From: Bacteroidota bacterium
GTDB lineage: Bacteria > Bacteroidota > Bacteroidia > Chitinophagales > Saprospiraceae
Direction: 5' to 3'
NCBI GenBank assembly: GCA_017857395.1
Contig: JAFMDF010000028.1
Coordinates: 1-50,922, forward strand
Length of the DNA: 50,922 bases
Shown piece after piece: positions 44,029 through 50,922 of the stretch; position 1 is the stretch's first letter, and every line of letters starts with the position of its first letter. The notes beneath the pieces are model-generated. The model was not told the DNA's origin. It saw nothing but the letters and a program-made list of their open reading frames with translations, and made no database searches. A program made the translations under genes and the position numbers.

Positions 44029-44820
44029 TCAAGGTACGAGAATCATCTTTCTAGACAATTGGTAATGTTCACTTTGCAATGTATAATAATAAGTTCCAGA
44101 AGCGTCTAATAAACTGCGCTCAATTACTATAGTATTTTCTCCTTGTACGGAAGTAAAATTATTTTGATAAACTATTTTTCCAGAAATGTCTGTAATAAAA
44201 AATTGAACCGCTTCTACAGTGGGGAAAATAGCCTTAATTTTTGTGGCTGCTTTAAATGGGTTAGGTTCATTTTGGTATAAGGTCACCCCATTTTGTACCG
44301 TCAAAAAGGGAATAGCAGTTGTGTTGTCAGGAATGGTAATCTCTCCGCCAGTAACGGCCGATAACTCTACTTTCTCTCCTTCTTGATTCGTAAACTCAAT
44401 CACAATTGGTTGGTCTGTAATAGTAACCGCACTATTTGTACCTCCTTCTCCAATAAGTTCAAATCTTAGTGTAAAAAGCTCTGTATTATCAGGAATAGTT
44501 ACTCCCATAATGGCATTATCAAACCATGCGACTCGAACAATGCCAGCCGTTGTTTCGACTAAGCCTATTTCTTTTTCTGAAAAATCAGGCAAGACATCAC
44601 TCAAATTTTCAAGTGCTTTAAAATCCAAAACAGTACTGTCCCAATTAACGGAAAACTGCATACTACTAATATCATTAAAACCCGATATACTAATACCTAC
44701 CTCTACCGTTTGCCCTTTTTCTCCAGTCACATCAGACACTATTAAGGAGAGTTGAGCTGATAAAGACAGTACAAACAGCATACAAGTAATTAGAGTAAGT
44801 AGCAATTTTTTAATGTTCAT
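44029..44820 (-). CDS. secreted single cohesin-like domain protein with T9SS type-A sorting domain
   Basis: 263 residues: signal peptide 1-22 (LLLTLITCMLFVLSLSAQ), one cohesin-like domain (about 24-163) and a T9SS type-A sorting domain (about 175-263, NEPNPFKAAT to LSRKMILVP). The domain keeps the same landmarks as the scaffold domains (GFNDISSMQFSVNWD, VAWFDNAIMGVTIPD, ITDQP) but lacks the cysteine pair, as does scaffold domain 1. It lies directly upstream of the scaffold gene on the same strand, 532 bp apart. Its minimal make-up suggests a soluble or surface-bound adaptor that could cap or anchor a dockerin-like partner, or a structural subunit; this is inference. No catalytic residues are evident. 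Confidence 0.82.
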   Translation of the reverse strand: MNIKKLLLTLITCMLFVLSLSAQLSLIVSDVTGEKGQTVEVGISISGFNDISSMQFSVNWDSTVLDFKALENLSDVLPDFSEKEIGLVETTAGIVRVAWFDNAIMGVTIPDNTELFTLRFELIGEGGTNSAVTITDQPIVIEFTNQEGEKVELSAVTGGEITIPDNTTAIPFLTVQNGVTLYQNEPNPFKAATKIKAIFPTVEAVQFFITDISGKIVYQNNFTSVQGENTIVIERSLLDASGTYYYTLQSEHYQLSRKMILVP

Positions 44821-45148
44821 TTAAATAATCGGTTTTAGTATTTTAGGAGAAAAGTCGTCAAGTATATTATATAGTACGAGAACAAACCTTGATTGTTTTT
44901 TGCTTTTTCTATTCTTTAGTAAAATCTTATTGATTAGGTTAATAGAAAACTAAAAAAGAAAAGTTATTTAAGTTTTAGAACCCTTTTAAATCAAGTAATT
45001 AAATATGGTTATCATTTTTAATAAATCATATATAATTTATTTTACTAAATTATATATCATCTAAATAATAGACTTAAATGAGTTGTTAAAAACTACTCAT
45101 TTTGCTTTAAAAAATTGCTACTTGATATTTATAGGATAAACAAAGTGG

Positions 45149-45315
45149 TTTCCCAGATACTAGCGATATAAGCTAGCGCATAGAGGTAGGCGATGAAAAT
45201 ATAGGATGTTCATGCATAGTTAGTTAAAACTAACGACCTGCTTTTGGGAAAATCTGTTGTACTAAAAATAAGTAGCCTTTTTTATTAAGTATAATAAAAA
45301 AAGAGCTTTTTTTTT
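45149..45315 (+). ncRNA. candidate small structured RNA
   Basis: TTTCCCAGA (45149-45157) pairs with TTTGGGAAA (45243-45251), including one G-U pair that exists only on the + strand. It encloses hairpins CTAGC/GCTAG (45160-45176) and GTTAGTT-aa-AACTAAC (45219-45234). About 25 bases later a hairpin CTTTTTTATTA/TAATAAAAAAAG and a nine-T run (45276-45315) could terminate a + strand transcript. No gene lies on that strand nearby. The class is not recognised; the AT-rich terminator is weak evidence. Confidence 0.33.
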
Positions 45316-45335
45316 GTAGAACTACAACCTAATTT

Positions 45336-45407
45336 ATTTCTTTGGAAAAATTTGAACCGGTTGGTTCAAAGAAATGAAAGGAGGAAAGTATTACCAAATA
45401 GTAATAC
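45336..45407. promoter_or_regulatory. overlapping inverted repeats
   Basis: TTTGAACC-ggtt-GGTTCAAA (45351-45370) overlaps a second possible pairing ATTTCTTTG (45336-45344) with CAAAGAAAT (45367-45375), so the two are mutually exclusive. A third, GTATTAC-caaata-GTAATAC, is at 45388-45407. These lie in an 831-bp gap between the response regulator end and the single-cohesin gene start. No gene is seen in the gap. Confidence 0.4.
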
Positions 45408-45615
45408 ATGTAGTTCATGGGAAAATGATATAGCTAAAAAAATAATTAACTGTAAAATATTGTATTTCAGGATTACTTGAAGGCAAAATACGGTAAAAAA
45501 TAATTAATTAGCAACTTAAAAATAGATTTTAATGGCTTTTCTAATGCTAATTTCCGTCATAACTACTTTTTTTGAATAAGAAATGAACCAATTACTAGAT
45601 TCTGGATGCTAGATT

Positions 45616-45649
45616 CTTGATACTGGATAATCAAACATCAAGTATCAAG
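45616..45649. repeat. TCAAGTAT word hairpin after response regulator
   Basis: CTTGATACT (45616-45624) pairs perfectly with AGTATCAAG (45641-45649), with further TAGATTCT and ATCAAGT words around it. It starts 2 bp after the response regulator stop. No T-run follows. Confidence 0.5.
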
Positions 45650-45651
45650 TA

Positions 45652-46311
45652 TCAAATAAGACTATTATCATAAGCCACTTTTATTAAACCCGCCGTATTA
45701 CTTACCCCTAATTTTCGCATAATATTCTTGCGATGTACGCTCACCGTTTGATCACTAATAAATAGTTGTTTGCCGATTTGTTTATTACTTAAAGCTTGGC
45801 TAATTAGGCGTAAAATTTCTAATTCTCTTTTAGTTAATTTATGCTTTCTGATAAAAGAATCATCAAATCGAACATCTTCTTTTTTAGGTATTCCTTGGCT
45901 ATTAAATTCAATGCCTTTGCCAATATAGGTTTCACCAGATAAAACAGACGCTACAGCGGCAAATAATTCATGTTTGCCATACATTTTTAAAACATAGCCT
46001 TTACAACCAATTTTAATTGCTGACTTCACTATTTTTCCCTTATCATACATTGTCACCACAATCACTTTAATCTCTTTATTCCAAGCTTTAATTTCTTCTA
46101 AGACTTCCAAACCGTCTTTTCCTGGCATATTCAGGTCCAGAAAAACGATATGCGGTTTATTCATCTTTACTAATCGAATAACTTCTAATCCAGAAGTAGC
46201 GGTCCCTACTATGTCAAAATTAAAAGCTTCTGACTCTTCTAAAATGCGTTTTAAACCATCCAAAAACAGGACATGGTCATCTGCGACAATTACTCTAACA
46301 ACATCGTTCAT
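45652..46311 (-). CDS. NarL/FixJ-type response regulator
   Basis: 219 residues. Receiver domain 1-125 with the acidic pair D11/D12, phospho-acceptor D59 in VFLDLNMPG (56-64), T86 and K107 in GYVLKMYGK. A LuxR-type helix-turn-helix follows at about 155-215 (LTKRELEILRLISQALSNKQ, QTVSVHRKNIMRKL). The protein should bind DNA when phosphorylated. The histidine kinase gene lies 247 bp upstream on the same strand and is the obvious partner. The next gene downstream is the single-cohesin protein (831 bp further), so control of the surface-protein genes is possible, but nothing in the sequence shows a binding site for it there. It appears complete. Confidence 0.93.
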   Translation of the reverse strand: MNDVVRVIVADDHVLFLDGLKRILEESEAFNFDIVGTATSGLEVIRLVKMNKPHIVFLDLNMPGKDGLEVLEEIKAWNKEIKVIVVTMYDKGKIVKSAIKIGCKGYVLKMYGKHELFAAVASVLSGETYIGKGIEFNSQGIPKKEDVRFDDSFIRKHKLTKRELEILRLISQALSNKQIGKQLFISDQTVSVHRKNIMRKLGVSNTAGLIKVAYDNSLI

Positions 46312-46558
46312 GGTATATTTTTTGTTCAGGGATATGAAGGAAGTTATTAAAAGTCATAAGCAAAAGATATGATTTATTTCGAGTATAACTTTTAATTTTC
46401 TTCTTTATTCTTTCGTTTCTTAAAATCTATTTCCTTTATTTTTTAATAAGACAAGTATCATTCCAAATCTACTATAAAAAGGGTATTTCTTTTTTAAAAA
46501 GAAATTAAACCAACTATAAATCAATACTTTACTAAAAATTAAAAAACATATATTTAAA

Positions 46559-47302
46559 TCACTTAATTTCTAAAGGAAGTATTAATTTAATTTTAGTTCC
46601 TTTATTTGTTACCGTTTCAATTTGCATTCTACCATCTAAAAGGACTAATCTGCGCTTAATACTTCTAAACAAATCTTTTTTGTCAACCGCTTCTTTCAGA
46701 CCTCCTCCATCATCTATTATCCCTAAAGACAAGTGTTCTTCCTCTTCTTGAATTTCTAATTGAATTATAGAAGCATTGGCGTGCTTAATAATGTTCGCCA
46801 ATAATTCTTGCATTATTCGATAAAAGTGTGATTTAAAAATTAGGGAACAATTTTCATACCTTTTTAAATCATATACTTTAAAAACAAAATCAATGTTTCC
46901 AAATAACAGCTGCCGTGCCCATTTTTCCAAAATAGAAATAATAGCAGCTCGATTAGAAAAATCGTTAACTAATTCGTTATCAATAATTTGTCTAAATTCT
47001 CGTTGGGTGTGTTCCAGTAGTGATAGTGCTTCGTTGTGCCTTTCTGGATTTTTTGGTTGGATAGTATCAACAATTAATCTAAGCGTAGACATAGCGTTTC
47101 CAATGCCATCATGCCAATCTTCAGCAATTCTGGCTCGCTCTTGATCTCTTCCTTCTAAATAAGATTTTATTTCTTTTATTTCGTGTATTTCTTTTAATTC
47201 TTGAATGGTCTCGGTTAATATAAAATTTTTCTTTTTCTGCGAGTACAGCAGATAAACCAAGCCAACTAAGCTTAATAGTAACAAAAAAACAATACTAATC
47301 AT
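46559..47302 (-). CDS. HisKA_3-type sensor histidine kinase
   Basis: 247 residues. One N-terminal membrane helix (1-20), then a coiled coil (about 25-55), then the HisKA_3 box ERARIAEDWHDGIGNAMSTL (55-74), with H64 as the likely phospho-acceptor. The ATPase part has the N-box ELLANIIKHANAS and the G-box IIDDGGG, and ends TNKGTKIKLILPL. It has no recognisable sensing domain outside the membrane. Many Bacteroidota relatives carry long periplasmic TPR regions, so this is a short form that may sense through the membrane helix or another protein. It pairs with the NarL-type regulator downstream. A 19-bp palindrome lies 17 bp upstream of the start. Confidence 0.9.
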   Translation of the reverse strand: MISIVFLLLLSLVGLVYLLYSQKKKNFILTETIQELKEIHEIKEIKSYLEGRDQERARIAEDWHDGIGNAMSTLRLIVDTIQPKNPERHNEALSLLEHTQREFRQIIDNELVNDFSNRAAIISILEKWARQLLFGNIDFVFKVYDLKRYENCSLIFKSHFYRIMQELLANIIKHANASIIQLEIQEEEEHLSLGIIDDGGGLKEAVDKKDLFRSIKRRLVLLDGRMQIETVTNKGTKIKLILPLEIK

Positions 47303-47318
47303 TAGTACTTTTTTGCAT

Positions 47319-47337
47319 AAAGCTGAAATTCAGCTTT
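47319..47337. promoter_or_regulatory. 19-bp palindrome before histidine kinase
   Basis: AAAGCTGAA-A-TTCAGCTTT, perfect over 9-bp arms, ends 17 bp before the ATG of the histidine kinase. The one-base centre argues for a protein-binding operator, possibly for self-regulation by the partner regulator. Confidence 0.4.
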
Positions 47338-47542
47338 TAGTCTCGTTTCAAACAAGACTTGTCAATAAATCGGTAATGGAATATTAAAAAGTAGAAGGGG
47401 ATAGACTCCGCAAAGGTAGTAATTTATCCGAATATTCAAACATAGGCAAGAAAGATATACTTTTTTGTCTAAATTTTAGCAGTTTGTCTCCTATCAAGTT
47501 TTAGCTCTGCTAGCACAAGAAAGAATGCATGTTTCTTTGCGC

Positions 47543-48256
47543 TTAGATATGCATTCCTGCATTAACGGGCACAATCTCGTCACAATCACAATATTCAAAA
47601 ACAAAATCTCCATTTAACATATTCGCTATCAAGCGATGTCTAGGCCCCGCTAAATCAGCATTCCCTGTTGTATAGCCCGCATCTCCTTCATACATACAAA
47701 CCATTTTCCCATCCTTCATTTGTAAAACAGGAAGAATATAAATTGGGTCAATTTCACCTAGCAATGCGGATGCAGCTGCAACCGTTTTACATTTTCTGAT
47801 TCTTTGTAAACTAATATAAGTCGGTGGCATCATTGCCAATCCTCCTTTTTGCACCCTATCCAAAGCAATTTGAGGATTTACCCAATCATGCTTTTTAATC
47901 TCACTATCATCAATTTGCACGGTCAAATCTTGTCCACTTACATCCGCAAAGAAAAACCATGCGGCAAATCTCCTAGGTTGAATGGCAGGCGTTGTCCAAT
48001 GACTAAAAAGCAGTAGGCTATCTATGTCTATCTCCACATTTGCCTCTTCTTTTGTTTCTCGAACTGCCGCTAATTTGGCTGCTTCAATATCATCTGTCCC
48101 ACGTTCAATTTCATCGGGTTCAATCTTTCCACCGGGAAATACCCATAGACCCGCTGCAAATTTTAGCGCCTTATTCCTTTTTAATAATAAGACTTCAATG
48201 CCTTCTACTGTGTCTCTCGCAAGCATGATGGTTGCTGCTGGTTTTACAATTGCCAT
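47543..48256 (-). CDS. NUDIX hydrolase, NUDT19/CoA-diphosphatase-like
   Basis: 237 residues. The Nudix box is split as in NUDT19-type proteins: GGKIEPDE (42-49), an insert IERGTDDIEAAKLA, then AVRETKEEANVEI (near 64-76) with the catalytic RExxEE glutamates. NUDT19-like enzymes cleave CoA or acyl-CoA to phosphopantetheine forms and 3',5'-ADP in an Mg-dependent reaction. The neighbouring acyl-CoA dehydrogenase (187 bp upstream, same strand) supports a CoA-related substrate, although sequence does not prove it. The C-terminal part (IYILPVLQMKDGKMVCMYEG) is a beta-rich extension. It probably acts in the cytoplasm. Confidence 0.82.
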   Translation of the reverse strand: MAIVKPAATIMLARDTVEGIEVLLLKRNKALKFAAGLWVFPGGKIEPDEIERGTDDIEAAKLAAVRETKEEANVEIDIDSLLLFSHWTTPAIQPRRFAAWFFFADVSGQDLTVQIDDSEIKKHDWVNPQIALDRVQKGGLAMMPPTYISLQRIRKCKTVAAASALLGEIDPIYILPVLQMKDGKMVCMYEGDAGYTTGNADLAGPRHRLIANMLNGDFVFEYCDCDEIVPVNAGMHI

Positions 48257-48406
48257 GGTTATTATTAGTTCTGTATAGTGCGAATAAATTCACCGATACG
48301 TTTTAAAACTACATCGGGTTAGCATTTGAAATACTAACCCGATTTTAATAGCTATTATTTTGCAGTAGTCAATACATTCAAAAAATTAATAGCACTACCA
48401 CTTATT

Positions 48407-48433
48407 GCTACTCAGGCTAGAAGCCTAATAGGC
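48407..48433. repeat. dispersed CTCAGGC-GCCT hairpin, copy 2
   Basis: GCTACTCAGGC, TAGAA, GCCTAATAGGC, just downstream of the acyl-CoA dehydrogenase stop. It matches the repeat at 36905-36929 at the first 11 bases and in the hairpin arms. Confidence 0.55.
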
Positions 48434-48442
48434 TGACCTACT

Positions 48443-49675
48443 TTATGAAGCTTCCTCCGCTACTCTAGCCATATACTGCTTAACAGTATTTCGACCCAAT
48501 TGCCACATATGTACCTCATCTGGACCATCTGCTAAACGTAAAGTTCTAGAACCAGCATACATTGCTGCTAATGGCGTGTCTTGACTCACACCCGCACCAC
48601 CATGAATTTGAATCGCTCTATCAATAATTGTACAAGCCATAGTTGGTGCCACAATTTTAATCATCGCAATCAAATCTTTTGCTCCTTTTACGCCTTCTCT
48701 ATCAATTCTATCCGCCGCAGAAAGGGTCAATAATCTAGCTTGTTCTAATTCACATCTAGACTTTGCAATTTCTTGTCGGATGCTACTATAGTCTTTAATA
48801 TAGCGACCAAAAGTTTGGCGCTCTGTTACTCTTTTACACATTAAGTCTAAAGCTCGTTGTGCCACCCCACATAAACGCATACAATGGTGAATTCGACCTG
48901 GACCTAAACGACCTTGTGCAATTTCAAAACCTCTACCCTCTCCTAATAATAAATTACTGGCAGGTACTCTAACGTTTACCAAATCAACTTCTGCATGACC
49001 ATGAGGTGCATCTACATTACCGAATACTTGCATAGCTCGCATAATGTCTACCCCTGCTCGATCTGCTTCTACCAAAATCATACTCTGTTGGGTATGTCGA
49101 GAAGCACTTGGGTCTGTTTTTCCCATTACAATAAAAACCTTACATCTTTTATCCAATGCGCCAGAAGACCACCATTTTCTACCATTAATGACATATTCAT
49201 CGCCATCTCTAACGATAGACGTTTCAATATTCGTGGCATCAGAAGAAGCGACTCTTGGTTCTGTCATCAAAAAGGCAGAACGCAATTCTCCATTCATTAA
49301 TGGCTTCAACCACTTGTCTTGCTGCTCAGGAGTTCCATATTTTGCTAATACTTCCATATTTCCTGTATCTGGCGCGCTACAGTTGAATACTTCAGAAGCC
49401 CATGCTACGCTACCCATAATTTCTGCTAAAGGTGCATATTCCAAGTTAGTTAACCCTGGGCTCAATTTACCATAACCTTCAGGTAAGAATAAATTCCATA
49501 AGCCTTCTGCTTTAGCCAATTCCTTTAACTTTTCTAAGCCCGGCCAAACATCCCAAAGCTTATCTCCTTGAGAATAATTATAATATTCTTTTTCTACAGG
49601 AATAATATGTTCGTCCATAAAACGCTGAACTCTTTCCTGTAATTTGAGCGATTTTTGAGTAAATTTAAAATTCAT
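48443..49675 (-). CDS. acyl-CoA dehydrogenase (ACAD10/11-like)
   Basis: 410 residues, full family length. N-terminal helical domain, then the FAD-domain motif [19 protein letters not shown] (near 133-151), then [11 protein letters not shown]. The C-terminal domain has [27 protein letters not shown] and the end block [15 protein letters not shown] with [12 protein letters not shown]. The [14 protein letters not shown] and ADGPDEVH features are those of the ACAD10/ACAD11 subgroup. The enzyme oxidises acyl-CoA to 2-enoyl-CoA with FAD, passing electrons to an electron-transfer flavoprotein. It lies 112 bp downstream of the nitronate monooxygenase-like gene and upstream of the NUDIX gene, all on one strand, a possible lipid/CoA metabolism unit. 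Chain-length preference is unknown. Confidence 0.92.
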   Translation of the reverse strand: MNFKFTQKSLKLQERVQRFMDEHIIPVEKEYYNYSQGDKLWDVWPGLEKLKELAKAEGLWNLFLPEGYGKLSPGLTNLEYAPLAEIMGSVAWASEVFNCSAPDTGNMEVLAKYGTPEQQDKWLKPLMNGELRSAFLMTEPRVASSDATNIETSIVRDGDEYVINGRKWWSSGALDKRCKVFIVMGKTDPSASRHTQQSMILVEADRAGVDIMRAMQVFGNVDAPHGHAEVDLVNVRVPASNLLLGEGRGFEIAQGRLGPGRIHHCMRLCGVAQRALDLMCKRVTERQTFGRYIKDYSSIRQEIAKSRCELEQARLLTLSAADRIDREGVKGAKDLIAMIKIVAPTMACTIIDRAIQIHGGAGVSQDTPLAAMYAGSRTLRLADGPDEVHMWQLGRNTVKQYMARVAEEAS

Positions 49676-49691
49676 ATCCTTTTTTTAAAGA

Positions 49692-49740
49692 GGTCAGAAG
49701 TCAGACCGAAAATTAAAATTTTCTGTCAGAAGTCAGACTC
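49692..49740. repeat. GTCAGAAGTCAGAC repeats around AT palindrome
   Basis: GGTCAGAAGTCAGACC (49692-49707) and TGTCAGAAGTCAGACTC (49724-49740) are direct copies flanking GAAAATTaaAATTTTC-like palindromic DNA. The same word forms an inverted pair at 29189-29272. The block fills the gap between the nitronate monooxygenase-like and acyl-CoA dehydrogenase genes. Confidence 0.6.
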
Positions 49741-49787
49741 AGTTAGGCAATTAGTGCTACAAGTAAAAATACTCGTAACTCAACTAT

Positions 49788-50768
49788 TTATGCGTAGGTA
49801 TTTAATAATTGTTGCTGTTCTTTAATAGCAGCGGTAAATTCTTCTTTCAAGCGTTTCGCCAATTCTGCGACAGGCATGTTGTCTTTAATGGTAGCAACGC
49901 CTTGTCCTGCTGACCAAATCGTTTTCCATGCTTTGGCTTCTGCTTTCGCTGCATCTAATTCGCTACCAAAATCAACTTTTGCTTTTAATGCCCACATTTC
50001 TTTGGTTATGCCCATCGCTTCTAGGCTTGGTCTTAGGAAATTAGCACTTACCCCTGAAACGGCTGCAGTATAAACAATATCTTTAGTACCACTTTCAATA
50101 ATCATATTCCGATAGCCTTCATCCGCTCTACTCTCTTCCACATTGATAAATCGAGTACCCATATAGGCTAGATCGGCTCCAATTTGCATAGCCGAAGCAA
50201 CATCTCGCCCTGTACTTATACAGCCACTTAATAGAATCGTTCCATCAAAGATATTTCGTACTTCTTGGACAAAAGGCATTGGGTGTAAGGTACCTGCGTG
50301 ACCACCTGCACCTGCTGCTACACAAATCAACCCGTCCACTCCTGCATTCGCCGCTTTATAAGCATGTCGTAAATTAATCACATCATGAAAAACCAAACCT
50401 CCATAACTGTGAATGGCATCAATTACTTCATGTGCTGCCCCTAAAGAAGTAATCACAATCGGCACTTTATGCTTGACGCAAATTGCTAAATCCGCTTTCA
50501 ATCTAGGGTTCGTATGATGAACAATCAAATTAACCCCATACGGTGCGGCTGGTTTCCCATTCGCTTGGGTATAGCCATCTAAAGCAGTTTCAATTTCGGT
50601 TAACCATTGGTCAAATCCTTCAGTTGTTCGGTGATTTAATGCTGGAAAAGTACCGACTATTCCGCTCTTACAGGTTTCAATCACTAGCTTTGGACCAGAG
50701 ATTAAAAACATCGGTGCCGCTACTGCTGGTAGCGACAGGTCTTTCATGAATGGGTGCTTATTGGTCAT
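49788..50768 (-). CDS. nitronate monooxygenase / 2-nitropropane dioxygenase-like FMN enzyme
   Basis: 326 residues, TIM-barrel fold of the NMO/NPD family. The FMN-contact start is AAPMFLISGPKLV (17-29). VITSLG (104-109) and the family signature AAGAGGHAGTLHPMPF (151-166) follow, then LSGCISTGRDVASAMQIGADLAYMGTRFI (near 180-208, shown in pieces by G-CISTGRD and GADLAYMGTRF), which binds the phosphate. Family members oxidise alkyl nitronates or, in the FabK branch, reduce enoyl-ACP; this one lacks features that would let me choose. It lies upstream of an acyl-CoA dehydrogenase, 112 bp apart, so a role in acyl-CoA metabolism is as likely as nitronate detoxification. It appears complete. Confidence 0.88.
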   Translation of the reverse strand: MTNKHPFMKDLSLPAVAAPMFLISGPKLVIETCKSGIVGTFPALNHRTTEGFDQWLTEIETALDGYTQANGKPAAPYGVNLIVHHTNPRLKADLAICVKHKVPIVITSLGAAHEVIDAIHSYGGLVFHDVINLRHAYKAANAGVDGLICVAAGAGGHAGTLHPMPFVQEVRNIFDGTILLSGCISTGRDVASAMQIGADLAYMGTRFINVEESRADEGYRNMIIESGTKDIVYTAAVSGVSANFLRPSLEAMGITKEMWALKAKVDFGSELDAAKAEAKAWKTIWSAGQGVATIKDNMPVAELAKRLKEEFTAAIKEQQQLLNTYA

Positions 50769-50922
50769 TTAATTTTCAATTTAAAATTTTCAATTCTCAA
50801 TTTTCAAAAGGCATTCTCCTACCAATGACATTGTTCCTATCATTGAAAAAATGTAGTTCGATATTTGAAGTTTTCAACTTTTCTCAATCATTTACATATT
50901 ATAAAAACGACTTTTCGTTTGC
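50769..50922. other. right edge, AT-rich palindromic gap
   Basis: TTTCAATTTAAAATTTTCAA (near 50772-50791) and following CAATTCTCAATTTTC words form an AT-rich repeat block just upstream of the nitronate monooxygenase-like gene. A similar word style occurs at 37892-37935. No gene is seen to the window edge. Confidence 0.35.

Overview
This 50.9 kb AT-rich window looks like chromosomal DNA of a Bacteroidota bacterium, most likely of the Saprospiraceae type. The reasons are several very large secreted proteins with type IX secretion (T9SS) C-terminal sorting domains, a PorP/SprF family protein beside a SprB-repeat giant with a CHU_C-like end, the absence of Shine-Dalgarno sites, and the style of the intergenic repeats. 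No rRNA, tRNA, transposase or CRISPR array was recognised. Placement rests on protein style only.

Layout. 1-1177 has no convincing gene but carries a candidate structured RNA ending in a strong terminator (about 355-490). 1178-8574 is a cell-surface glycan locus: a family 2 glycosyltransferase, a GT-C-type membrane glycosyltransferase that appears split into two proteins, a DUF2304 protein and two family 4 glycosyltransferases. 8575-9558 is a gene-free, hairpin-rich 3' region. 9559-19954 holds two tandem paralogous giant surface proteins (about 1780 and 1660 aa). 19955-21319 is gene-free and contains an approximately 350-nt region that folds into many helices, with G-U pairs favouring the + strand. 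21320-23547 encodes a DNA photolyase and a PAP2-like membrane protein. 23853-33122 encodes two further giant surface proteins. 34082-36601 encodes a FkbM-type methyltransferase and an O-antigen ligase/polymerase-like protein. 36935-44820 encodes PorP/SprF, a 1.8-kDa-residue scaffold (seven cohesin-like domains, eight SprB-like repeats, CHU_C-like C-terminus; 1795 aa) and a small single-cohesin protein. 45652-47302 is a NarL-type two-component pair. 47543-50768 encodes a NUDIX hydrolase, an acyl-CoA dehydrogenase and a nitronate monooxygenase-like protein.

Main idea. All four giants end in the same block: a carboxypeptidase-regulatory-like domain, a dockerin-like pair of calcium-loop repeats, a cohesin-like beta domain and a T9SS type-A sorting domain. 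The same window encodes a protein with seven tandem cohesin-like domains joined by proline-rich linkers, next to a PorP/SprF partner, and a secreted protein that is little more than one cohesin-like domain. Together these could form a T9SS-exported, non-enzymatic cohesin-dockerin surface assembly. This is inference from domain recognition; binding is untested. Four transcription units of this set also share a 3'-untranslated element (core GGTTTTTGGGATGGC in RNA sense) placed immediately before terminator hairpins.

Limits. Domain calls were made by eye. Exact starts of several large proteins are uncertain and are discussed in the entries. RNA structures were paired by hand without energy calculation.
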